Of a stretch of DNA of 64,000 bases, positions 42,581-56,337 are shown piece by piece. Both the position numbers and the translations under genes were made by a program. Under the pieces are notes generated by a model. That model was not told the origin of the DNA. It did no database searches and worked only from the letters and a program-made list of their open reading frames with translations. The stretch spans positions 19,507,933-19,571,932 of the forward strand of contig OY282608.1 of assembly GCA_958298945.1 (NCBI GenBank). Direction: 5' to 3'. The stretch's first letter is position 1. Each line of letters begins with the position of its first letter. This DNA is from Atherix ibis. Lineage: Eukaryota; Arthropoda; Insecta; Diptera; Athericidae.

Positions 42581-45500
42581 CAAGCCGACAAGCCAACAAA
42601 CCAACAAACCAACAAACCAACAAGCCAACAAACCAACAAACCAACAAGCCAACAAGCCAACAAACCAACAAACCAACAAGCCAACAAACCAACAAACCAA
42701 CAAACCAACAAACCAACAAACCAACAAACCAACAAGCCAACAAGCCAACAAACCAACAAACCAACAAACCAACAAACCAACAAGCCAACAAACCAACAAG
42801 CCAACAAACCAACAAACCAACAAACCAAGTAACCAAAAAGCCAACAAACTAACAAACCAACAAGCCAACAAGCCAACAAACCAACAAACCAACAAAGCAA
42901 CAAGCCAACAAGCCAACAAGCCAACAAACCAACAAGCCAACAAACCAACAAACCAACAAACCAACAAGCCAACAAACCAACAAACAAATAAACCAACAAA
43001 CCAACAAACCAACAAACCAACAAACCAACAAACCAACAGACCAAAAAACCAACAAACCAACAAACCAACAAGCCAACAAGCCAACAAGCCAACAAACCAA
43101 CAAACCAACAAGTCAACAAGCCAACAAACCAACAAACCAACAAGCCAACAAACCAAGAAACCAACAAACCAACAAGCCAACAAACCAACAAACAAATAAA
43201 CCAACAAACCAAAAAACCAACAAACCAACAAACCAACAAACCAACAAACCAACAAACAAACAAGCCAACAAGCCAACAAACCAACAAACCAACAAGCCAA
43301 CAAACCAACAAACCAACAACCCAACATGCCAACAAACCAGCAAATCAACAAATCAACAAACCAACAAACCAAGAAACCAACAAACCAACAAACCAACAAA
43401 CCAAAAAACCAACAAACCAACAAACCATCAAACGAACAAACCAACAAACCAACAAACCAACAAACCAACAAACCAAAAAACCAACAAACCAACAAACCAA
43501 CAAGCCAACAAACCTACAAACAACAAACCAATTAACCAACAAACCAACAAATGAACAAACCAACAAACCAACAAACCAACAAATCAATAAGCCAAGAAAC
43601 CCACAAACCAACAAACCAACAAACCAACAAACAAATAAACAAACAAACCAACAAACCAACAAACTAACAAACCAACAAACCAAATAACCAACAAACCAAC
43701 AAACGAACAAAACAACAAACCAACAAACCAACAAACCAACAAATCTACAAACCAACAAACCAACAAACAAATAAACAAACAAACCAACAAACCAACAAAC
43801 CAAAAAACCAACAAACCAACAAGCCAACAAGCCAACAAACCACCAAATTAACAAACCAACAAGCCAACAAACCAACAAACCAACAAGCCAACAAGCCAAC
43901 AAGCCAACAAACCAACAAGCCAACAAACCAACAAACCAACAAACCAACAAACCAACAAACCAAAAAACCAACAAACCAAGAAGCCAACCAACCAACAAAC
44001 CAAAAAGCCAACAAACCAAAAAGCCAACGAACCAACAAACCAACAAACCAAGTAACCAAAAAGCCAACAAACTAACAAACCAACAAGCCAACAAGCCAAC
44101 AAACCAAGAAACCAACAAAGCAACAAGCCAACAAGCCAACAAACCAACAAACCAACAACCCAACAAACCAACAAACCAACAAACCAACAAGCCAACAAAC
44201 CAACAAACAAATAAACCAACAAACCAACAAACCAACAAACCAACAAACCAACAAACCAAAAAACCAACAAACCAACAAACCAACAAGCCCACAAGCCAAC
44301 AAACCAACAAACCAACAAGCCAACAAGCCAACAAACCAACAAACCAACAAGCCAACAAACCAACAAACCAACAAACCAACAAGCCAACAAACCAACAAAC
44401 AAATAAACCAACAAACCAAAAAACCAACAAATCAACAAACCAACAAACCAACAAACCAACAAGCCATTAAACCAACAAACCAAAAAACCAACAAGCCAAC
44501 AAACCAACAAACAAATAAACCAACAAACCAACAAACCAACAAACCAACAAAGCAACAAACCAACAAACCAAAAAACCAACAAACCAACAAACCAACAAGC
44601 GAACAAGCCAACAAACCAACAAACCAACAAGCCAACAAGCCAACAAACCAACAAACCAACAAGCCAACAAACCAACAAACCAACAAACCAACAAGCCAAC
44701 AAACCAACAAACCATCAAACCAACAAAGCATCAAGCCAACAAGCCAACAAGCCAACAAACCAACAAGCCAACAAACCAACAAACCAACAAACCAACAAGC
44801 CAACAAACCAACAAACAAATAAACCAACAAACCAACAAACCAACAAACCAACAAACCAAAAAACCAACAAACCAACAAACCTATAAGCCAACAAGCCAAC
44901 AAACCAACAAACCAACAAGCCAACAAACCAACAAACCAACAAACCAACAAACCAACAAACCAACAAACCAAAAAACCAACAAACCAATAAGCCAACAAAC
45001 CAACAAACCAACAAGCCAACAAACCAACAAGCCAACAAACCAACAAACCAACAAACCAAGTAACCAAAAAGCCAACAAACTAACAAACCAACAAGCCAAC
45101 AAACCAACAAACCAACAAACCAACAAACCAACAAGCCAACAAACCAACAAACCAACAAACAAATAAACCAACAAACCAACAAACCAACACACAAACAAAC
45201 CAACAAACCAAAAAACCAACAAACCAACAAACCAACAAGCCAACAAGCCAACAAACCAACAAACCAACAAGCCAACAAGCCAAAAAACATACAAACCAAC
45301 AAACCAACAAACCAACAAACCCACAAACCAACAAACCAAATAACCAACAAACCAACAAACGAACAAACCAACAAACCAACAAACCAACAAACCAACAAAC
45401 CAACAAACCAACAAACCTACAAACCAACAAACCAACAAACAAATAAACCAACAAAACAAAAAGCCAACAAACCAAAAAGCCAACAAACCAACAAACCAAC

Positions 45501-47833
45501 AAACCAAGTAACCAAAAAGCCAACAAACTAACAAACCAACAAGCCAACAAGCCAACAAACCAAGAAACCAACAAAGCAACAAGCCAACAAGCCAACAAAC
45601 CAACAAACCAACAACCCAACAAACCAACAAACCAACAAACCAACAAGCCAACAAACCAACAAACAAATAAACAAACAAACCAACAAACCAACAAACCAAC
45701 AAACCAAAAAACCAACAAACCAACAAACCAACAAGCCAACAAGCCAACAAACCAACAAACCAACAAGCCAACAAGCCAACAAACCAACAAACCAACAAGC
45801 CAACAAACCAACAAACCAACAAACCAACAAACAAACAAGCCAACAAACCAACAAACAAAAAAACCAACAAACCAACAAACCAACAAAGCAACAAACCAAC
45901 AAACCAAAAAACCAACAAACCAACAAGCCAACAAACCAACAAACCAACAAACCAACAAACCAACAAAGCAACAAGCCAACAAGCCAACAAGCCAACAAAC
46001 CAACAAGCCAACAAACCAACAAGCCAACAAACCAACAAACCAACAAACCAACAAAGCAACAAGCCAACAAGCCAACAAGCCAACAAACCAACAAGCCAAC
46101 AAACCAACAAACCAACAAACCAACAAGCCAACAAACCAACAAACAAATAAACCAACAAACCAACAAACCAACAAACCAACAAACCAACAAACCAAAAAAC
46201 CAACAAACCAACAAACCAACAAGTCAAGAAGCCAACAAACCAACAAACCAACAAACCAACAAGCCAACAAACCAACAAACCAACAAGCCAACAAACCAAC
46301 AAACCAACAAACCAACAAGCCAACAAACCAACAAACAAATAAACCAACAAACCAAAAAACCAACAAACCAACAAACCAAGAAACCAAAAAACCCACAAAC
46401 CAATAAACCAACAAACAAATAAACCAACAAACCAACAAACCAACAAACCAACAAACCAACAAACCAACAAACAAATAAACAAACAAACCAACAAACCAAC
46501 AAACCAACGAACCAACAAACAAATAAACAAATAAACAAACAAACCAACAAACCAACAAACCAACAAACCAACAAACCAACAAACCAAATAACCAACAAAC
46601 CAACAAACGAACAAACCAACAAACCAACAAACTAACAAACCAACAAACCAACAAACCTATAATCCAACAAACCAACAAACAAATAAACCAACAAACCAAC
46701 AAACCAACAAACCAAAAAACGAACAAACCAACAAACCAACAAGCCAACAAACCAACAAACCAACAAGCCAACAAGCCAACAAACCAACAAACGAACAAGC
46801 CAACAAACCAACAAACCAACAAACCAACAAACCAAAAAACCAACAAACCAATAAGCCAACAGACCAACAAACCAACAAGCCAACAAACCAACAAGCCAAC
46901 AAACCAACAAACCAACAAACCAAGTAAGCAAAAAGCCAACAAGCCAAAAAACATACAAACCAACAAGCCAACAAACCAACAAGCCAACAAACCAACAAAC
47001 AAATAAACCAACAAACCAAAAAACCAACAAACCAACAAACCAAGAAACCAAAAAACCCACAAACCAATAAACCAACAAACAAATAAACCAACAAACCAAC
47101 AAACCAACAAACCAACAAACCAACAAACCAACAAACAAATAAACAAACAAACCAACAAACCAACAAACCAACGAACCAACAAACAAATAAACAAATAAAC
47201 AAACAAACCAACAAACCAACAAACCAACAAACCAACAAACCAACAAACCAAATAACCAACAAACCAACAAACGAACAAACCAACAAACCAACAAACTAAC
47301 AAACCAACAAACCAACAAACCTATAATCCAACAAACCAACAAACAAATAAACCAACAAACCAACAAACCAACAAACCAAAAAACGAACAAACCAACAAAC
47401 CAACAAGCCAACAAACCAACAAACCAACAAGCCAACAAGCCAACAAACCAACAAACGAACAAGCCAACAAACCAACAAACCAACAAACCAACAAACCAAA
47501 AAACCAACAAACCAATAAGCCAACAGACCAACAAACCAACAAGCCAACAAACCAACAAGCCAACAAACCAACAAACCAACAAACCAAGTAAGCAAAAAGC
47601 CAACAAGCCAAAAAACATACAAACCAACAAGCCAACAAACCAACAAACCAACAAACTAACAAGCCAACAAACCAACAAACAAATAAACCAACAAACCAAA
47701 AAACCAACAAACCAACAATCCAAAAAACCAACAAACCAACAAACCAACAAGCCAACAAGCCAACAAACCAACAAACCAACAAACCAACAAGCCAACAAAC
47801 CAACAAGCCAACAAAACAACAAACAAACAAACC

Positions 47834-50800
47834 AAGTAATAAAAAAGCCAACAAACTAACAAACCAATAAACCAACAAACCAACAAACCAACAAGCCAAG
47901 AAGCCAACAAACCAACAAGCCAACAAGCCAACAAACCAACAAACCAACAAGCCAACAAACCAACAAACCAACAAACCAACAAGCCAACAAACCAACAAAC
48001 AAATAAACCAACAAACCAAAAAACCAACAAACCAACAAACCAACAAACCAACAAACTAACAAGCCATTAAACCAACAAACCAAAAAACCAACAAGCCAAC
48101 AAACCAACAAACAAATAAACCAACAAACCAACAAACCAACAAACCAACAAAGCAACAACCCAACAAACCAAAAAACCAACAAACCAACAAACCAACAAGC
48201 CAACAAGCCAACAAACCAACAAACCAACAAGCCAACAAGCCAACAAACCAACAAACCAACAAGCCAACAAACCAACAAACCAACAAACCAACAAGCCAAC
48301 AAACCAACAAACTAACAAACCAACAAACCAACAAAGCAACAAGCCAACAAGCCAACAAACCAACAAGCCAACAAACCAACAAACCAACAAACCAACAAGC
48401 CAACAAACCAACAAACAAATAAACCAACAAACCAACAAACCAACAAACCAACAAGCCAACAAACCAACAAACCAACAAACCAACAAGCCAACAAACCAAC
48501 AAACCAAAAAACCATCAAACGAACAAAGCAACAAGCAAACAAGCCAACAAACCAACAAACCAACAAGCCAACAAACCAACAAACCAACAAACCAACAAGC
48601 CAACAAACCAACAAACCAAAAAACCATCAAACGAACAAAGCAACAAGCCAACAAGCCAACAAACCAACAAACCAAGAAACCAACAAACCAACAAACCAAC
48701 AAACCCACAAACCAAAAAAACCACAAACCAATAAACCAACAAACAAATAAGCCAACAAACCAACAAACCAACAAACCAACAAACCAACAAACCAACAAAC
48801 CAACAAACCAAGAAACCAACAAACAAATAAACAAACAAACCAACAAACCAACAAACCAACAAACCAACAAACCAACAAACCAAATAACAAACAAACCAAC
48901 AAACGAACAAACGAACAAACCAACAAACCAATAAACCAACAAACCAACAAACCCACAAACCAACAAACCAACAAACAAATAAACCAACAAACCAACAAAC
49001 CAACGAACCAACAAACCAAAAAACCAACAAACCAACAAACCAACAAGCCAACAAACCAACAAACAAATAAACCAACAAACCAACAAACCAACAAAGCAAC
49101 AAACCAACAAACCAAAAAACCAACAAACCAACAAGCCAACAAACCAACAAACCAACAAACCAACAAAGCAACAAGCCAACAAGCCAACAAGCCAACAAAC
49201 CAACAAGCCAACAAACCAACAAACCAACAAACCAACAAGCCAACAAACCAACAAACCAACAAACCAACAAAGCAACAAGCCAACAAGCCAACAAGCCAAC
49301 AAACCAACAAGCCAACAAACCAACAAACCAACAAGCCAACAAGCCAACAAACCAACAAACCAACAAGCCAACAAACCAACAAACCAACAAACCAACAAAC
49401 CAACAAGCCAACAAACCAACAAACAAATAAACCAACAAACCAACAAACCAACAAAGCAACAAACCAACAAACCAAAAAACCAACAAACCAACAAGCCAAC
49501 AAACCAACAAACCAACAAACCAACAAAGCAACAAGCCAACAAGCCAACAAGCCAACAAACCAACAAGCCAACAAACCAACAAGCCAACAAGCCAACAAAC
49601 CAACAAACCAACAAGCCAACAAGCCAAAAAACATACAAACCAACAAACCAACAAACCAACAAACCCACAAACCAACAAACCAAATAACCAACAAACCAAC
49701 AAACGAACAAACCAACAAACCAACAAACCAACAAACCAACAAACCAACAAACCTACAAACCAACAAACCAACAAACAAATAAACCAACAAAACAAAAAGC
49801 CAACAATCCAAAAAGCCAACAAACCAACAAACCAACAAACCAAGTAACCAAAAAGCCAACAAACTAACAAACCAACAAGCCAACAAGCCAACAAACCAAG
49901 AAACCAACAAAGCAACAAGCCAACAAGCCAACAAACCAACAAACCAACAACCCAACAAACCAACAAACCAACAAACCAACAAACCAACAAGCCAACAAAC
50001 CAACAAACAAATAAACAAACAAACCAACAAACCAACAAACCAACAAACCAAAAAACCAACAAACCAACAAACCAACAAGCCAACAAGCCAACAAGCCAAC
50101 AAACCAACAAACCAACAAGCCAACAAGCCAACAAACCAACAAACCAACAAGCCAACAAACCAACAAACCAACAAACCAACAAACAAACAAGCCAACAAAC
50201 CAACAAACAAAAAAACCAACAAACCAACAAACCAACAAAGCAACAAACCAACAAACCAAAAAACCAACAAACCAACAAGCCAACAAACCAACAAACCAAC
50301 AAACCAACAAAGCAACAAGCCAACAAGCCAACAAGCCAACAAACCAACAAGCCAACAAACCAACAAGCCAACAAACCAACAAACCAACAAACCAACAAAG
50401 CAACAAGCCAACAAGCCAACAAGCCAACAAACCAACAAGCCAACAAACCAACAAACCAACAAACCAACAAGCCAACAAACCAACAAACAAATAAACCAAC
50501 AAACCAACAAACCAACAAACCAACAAACCAACAAACCAAAAAACCAACAAACCAACAAACCAACAAGTCAAGAAGCCAACAAACCAACAAACCAACAAAC
50601 CAACAAGCCAACAAACCAACAAACCAACAAGCCAACAAACCAACAAACCAACAAACCAACAAGCCAACAAACCAACAAACAAATAAACCAACAAACCAAA
50701 AAACCAACAAACCAACAAACCAAGAAACCAAAAAACCCACAAACCAATAAACCAACAAACAAATAAACCAACAAACCAACAAACCAACAAACCAACAAAC

Positions 50801-52665
50801 CAACAAACCAACAAACAAATAAACAAACAAACCAACAAACCAACAAACCAACGAACCAACAAACAAATAAACAAATAAACAAACAAACCAACAAACCAAC
50901 AAACCAACAAACCAACAAACCAACAAACCAAATAACCAACAAACCAACAAACGAACAAACCAACAAACCAACAAACTAACAAACCAACAAACCAACAAAC
51001 CTATAATCCAACAAACCAACAAACAAATAAACCAACAAACCAACAAACCAACAAACCAAAAAACGAACAAACCAACAAACCAACAAGCCAACAAACCAAC
51101 AAACCAACAAGCCAACAAGCCAACAAACCAACAAACCAACAAGCCAACAAACCAACAAACCAACAAACCAACAAACCAAAAAACCAACAAACCAATAAGC
51201 CAACAGACCAACAAACCAACAAGCCAACAAACCAACAAGCCAACAAACCAACAAACCAACAAACCAAGTAAGCAAAAAGCCAACAAGCCAAAAAACATAC
51301 AAACCAACAAGCCAACAAACCAACAAACCAACAAACTAACAAGCCAACAAACCAACAAACAAATAAACCAACAAACCAAAAAACCAACAAACCAACAATC
51401 CAAAAAACCAAAAAACCAACAAACCAACAAGCCAACAAACCAACAAACCAACAAACCAACAAAGCAACAAGCCAACAAGCCAACAAGCCAACAAACCAAC
51501 AAGCCAACAAACCAACAAGCCAACAAACCAACAAACCAACAAACCAACAAAGCAACAAGCCAACAAGCCAACAAGCCAACAAACCAACAAGCCAACAAAC
51601 CAACAAACCAACAAACCAACAAGCCAACAAACCAACAAACAAATAAACCAACAAACCAACAAACCAACAAACCAACAAACCAACAAACCAAAAAACCAAC
51701 AAACCAACAAACCAACAAGTCAAGAAGCCAACAAACCAACAAACCAACAAACCAACAAGCCAACAAACCAACAAACCAACAAGCCAACAAACCAACAAAC
51801 CAACAAACCAACAAGCCAACAAACCAACAAACAAATAAACCAACAAACCAAAAAACCAACAAACCAACAAACCAAGAAACCAAAAAACCCACAAACCAAT
51901 AAACCAACAAACAAATAAACCAACAAACCAACAAACCAACAAACCAACAAACCAACAAACCAACAAACAAATAAACAAACAAACCAACAAACCAACAAAC
52001 CAACGAACCAACAAACAAATAAACAAATAAACAAACAAACCAACAAACCAACAAACCAACAAACCAACAAACCAACAAACCAAATAACCAACAAACCAAC
52101 AAACGAACAAACCAACAAACCAACAAACTAACAAACCAACAAACCAACAAACCTATAATCCAACAAACCAACAAACAAATAAACCAACAAACCAACAAAC
52201 CAACAAACCAAAAAACGAACAAACCAACAAACCAACAAGCCAACAAACCAACAAACCAACAAGCCAACAAGCCAACAAACCAACAAACGAACAAGCCAAC
52301 AAACCAACAAACCAACAAACCAACAAACCAAAAAACCAACAAACCAATAAGCCAACAGACCAACAAACCAACAAGCCAACAAACCAACAAGCCAACAAAC
52401 CAACAAACCAACAAACCAAGTAAGCAAAAAGCCAACAAGCCAAAAAACATACAAACCAACAAGCCAACAAACCAACAAACCAACAAACTAACAAGCCAAC
52501 AAACCAACAAACAAATAAACCAACAAACCAAAAAACCAACAAACCAACAATCCAAAAAACCAACAAACCAACAAACCAACAAGCCAACAAGCCAACAAAC
52601 CAACAAACCAACAAACCAACAAGCCAACAAACCAACAAGCCAACAAAACAACAAACAAACAAACC
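47834..52665 (+). repeat. Subfamily B higher-order repeat, 4,832 bp
   Basis: The unit is taken from one AAGTAATAAAAAAGCC landmark to the next (604 octamers). The offset of 4,832 bp holds from about 46,965/51,797 to about 50.5 kb and is 4,824 bp to about 51,407/56,231. It includes the paired slip CCAAAAAAACCACAAACC at 48,712/53,544. At 51,408 the match switches: from there on the sequence matches 55,080 onward at an offset of 3,672 bp. That switch point is an internal recombination joint. Confidence 0.86.
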
Positions 52666-55600
52666 AAGTAATAAAAAAGCCAACAAACTAACAAACCAAT
52701 AAACCAACAAACCAACAAACCAACAAGCCAAGAAGCCAACAAACCAACAAGCCAACAAGCCAACAAACCAACAAACCAACAAGCCAACAAACCAACAAAC
52801 CAACAAACCAACAAGCCAACAAACCAACAAACAAATAAACCAACAAACCAAAAAACCAACAAACCAACAAACCAACAAACCAACAAACTAACAAGCCATT
52901 AAACCAACAAACCAAAAAACCAACAAGCCAACAAACCAACAAACAAATAAACCAACAAACCAACAAACCAACAAACCAACAAAGCAACAACCCAACAAAC
53001 CAAAAAACTAACAAACCAACAAACCAACAAGCCAACAAGCCAACAAACCAACAAACCAACAAGCCAACAAGCCAACAAACCAACAAGCCAACAAACCAAC
53101 AAACCAACAAACCAACAAGCCAACAAACCAACAAACCAACAAACCAACAAACCAACAAAGCAACAAGCCAACAAGCCAACAAACCAACAAGCCAACAAAC
53201 CAACAAACCAACAAACCAACAAGCCAACAAACCAACAAACAAATAAACCAACAAACCAACAAACCAACAAACCAACAAACCAACAAGCCAACAAACCAAC
53301 AAACCAACAAACCAACAAGCCAACAAACCAACAAACCAAAAAACCATCAAACGAACAAAGCAACAAGCCAACAAGCCAACAAACCAACAAACCAACAAGC
53401 CAACAAACCAACAAACCAACAAACCAACAAGCCAACAAACCAACAAACCAAAAAACCATCAAACGAACAAAGCAACAAGCCAACAAGCCAACAAACCAAC
53501 AAACCAAGAAACCAACAAACCAACAAACCAACAAACCCACAAACCAAAAAAACCACAAACCAATAAACCAACAAACAAATAAGCCAACAAACCAACAAAC
53601 CAACAAACCAACAAACCAACAAACCAACAAACCAACAAACCAAGAAACCAACAAACAAATAAACAAACAAACCAACAAACCAACAAACCAACAAACCAAC
53701 AAACCAACAAACCAAATAACAAACAAACCAACAAACGAACAAACGAACAAACCAACAAACCAATAAACCAACAAACCAACAAACCCACAAACCAACAAAC
53801 CAACAAACAAATAAACCAACAAACCAACAAACCAACGAACCAACAAACCAAAAAACCAACAAACCAACAAACCAACAAGCCAACAAACCAACAAACAAAT
53901 AAACCAACAAACCAACAAACCAACAAAGCAACAAACCAACAAACCAAAAAACCAACAAACCAACAAGCCAACAAACCAACAAACCAACAAACCAACAAAG
54001 CAACAAGCCAACAAGCCAACAAGCCAACAAACCAACAAGCCAACAAACCAACAAACCAACAAACCAACAAGCCAACAAACCAACAAACCAACAAACCAAC
54101 AAAGCAACAAGCCAACAAGCCAACAAGCCAACAAACCAACAAGCCAACAAACCAACAAACCAACAAGCCAACAAGCCAACAAACCAACAAACCAACAAGC
54201 CAACAAACCAACAAACCAACAAACCAACAAACCAACAAGCCAACAAACCAACAAACAAATAAACCAACAAACCAACAAACCAACAAAGCAACAAACCAAC
54301 AAACCAAAAAACCAACAAACCAACAAGCCAACAAACCAACAAACCAACAAACCAACAAAGCAACAAGCCAACAAGCCAACAAGCCAACAAACCAACAAGC
54401 CAACAAACCAACAAGCCAACAAGCCAACAAACCAACAAACCAACAAGCCAACAAGCCAAAAAACATACAAACCAACAAACCAACAAACCAACAAACCCAC
54501 AAACCAACAAACCAAATAACCAACAAACCAACAAACGAACAAACCAACAAACCAACAAACCAACAAACCAACAAACCAACAAACCTACAAACCAACAAAC
54601 CAACAAACAAATAAACCAACAAAACAAAAAGCCAACAAACCAAAAAGCCAACAAACCAACAAACCAACAAACCAAGTAACCAAAAAGCCAACAAACTAAC
54701 AAACCAACAAGCCAACAAGCCAACAAACCAAGAAACCAACAAAGCAACAAGCCAACAAGCCAACAAACCAACAAACCAACAACCCAACAAACCAACAAAC
54801 CAACAAACCAACAAGCCAACAAACCAACAAACAAATAAACAAACAAACCAACAAACCAACAAACCAACAAACCAAAAAACCAACAAACCAACAAACCAAC
54901 AAGCCAACAAGCCAACAAGCCAACAAACCAACAAACCAACAAGCCAACAAGCCAACAAACCAACAAACCAACAAGCCAACAAACCAACAAACCAACAAAC
55001 CAACAAACAAACAAGCCAACAAACCAACAAACAAAAAAACCAACAAACCAACAAACCAACAAAGCAACAAACCAACAAACCAAAAAACCAACAAACCAAC
55101 AAGCCAACAAACCAACAAACCAACAAACCAACAAAGCAACAAGCCAACAAGCCAACAAGCCAACAAACCAACAAGCCAACAAACCAACAAGCCAACAAAC
55201 CAACAAACCAACAAACCAACAAAGCAACAAGCCAACAAGCCAACAAGCCAACAAACCAACAAGCCAACAAACCAACAAACCAACAAACCAACAAGCCAAC
55301 AAACCAACAAACAAATAAACCAACAAACCAACAAACCAACAAACCAACAAACCAACAAACCAAAAAACCAACAAACCAACAAACCAACAAGTCAAGAAGC
55401 CAACAAACCAACAAACCAACAAACCAACAAGCCAACAAACCAACAAACCAACAAGCCAACAAACCAACAAACCAACAAACCAACAAGCCAACAAACCAAC
55501 AAACAAATAAACCAACAAACCAAAAAACCAACAAACCAACAAACCAAGAAACCAAAAAACCCACAAACCAATAAACCAACAAACAAATAAACCAACAAAC

Positions 55601-56337
55601 CAACAAACCAACAAACCAACAAACCAACAAACCAACAAACAAATAAACAAACAAACCAACAAACCAACAAACCAACGAACCAACAAACAAATAAACAAAT
55701 AAACAAACAAACCAACAAACCAACAAACCAACAAACCAACAAACCAACAAACCAAATAACCAACAAACCAACAAACGAACAAACCAACAAACCAACAAAC
55801 TAACAAACCAACAAACCAACAAACCTATAATCCAACAAACCAACAAACAAATAAACCAACAAACCAACAAACCAACAAACCAAAAAACGAACAAACCAAC
55901 AAACCAACAAGCCAACAAACCAACAAACCAACAAGCCAACAAGCCAACAAACCAACAAACCAACAAGCCAACAAACCAACAAACCAACAAACCAACAAAC
56001 CAAAAAACCAACAAACCAATAAGCCAACAGACCAACAAACCAACAAGCCAACAAACCAACAAGCCAACAAACCAACAAACCAACAAACCAAGTAAGCAAA
56101 AAGCCAACAAGCCAAAAAACATACAAACCAACAAGCCAACAAACCAACAAACCAACAAACTAACAAGCCAACAAACCAACAAACAAATAAACCAACAAAC
56201 CAAAAAACCAACAAACCAACAATCCAAAAAACCAACAAACCAACAAACCAACAAGCCAACAAGCCAACAAACCAACAAACCAACAAACCAACAAGCCAAC
56301 AAACCAACAAGCCAACAAAACAACAAACAAACAAACC
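52666..56337 (+). repeat. Subfamily B higher-order repeat, 3,672 bp
   Basis: This is the second unit in the series, 459 octamers between AAGTAAT landmarks. It resembles the first unit but is shorter by 1,160 bp (145 units). The sequence from about 51,408 to 54,400 matches 55,080 to 58,070 at an offset of 3,672 bp, which becomes 3,671 after a 7-bp unit at 57,024. Confidence 0.86.

Noticed and set aside
50976..52127. Shared 1,152-bp spacing in both subfamilies (14,907 to 16,059 and 50,976 to 52,128) as evidence of a common ancestral unit
   Set aside because: The landmarks and internal variants differ between the two places, and any spacing must be near a multiple of 8, so a coincidence is likely.
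48515..52654. Longest open frame on the minus strand (about 1,379 codons), reading as a hydrophobic L/V/C/W/F/G repeat like a membrane protein
   Set aside because: It is the three-frame translation of (TTTGTTGG)n, which has no stop by construction. Equivalent frames overlap it in the other phases, there is no ATG-defined start, and it spans repeat joints and 1-bp slips. No coding signal is present.
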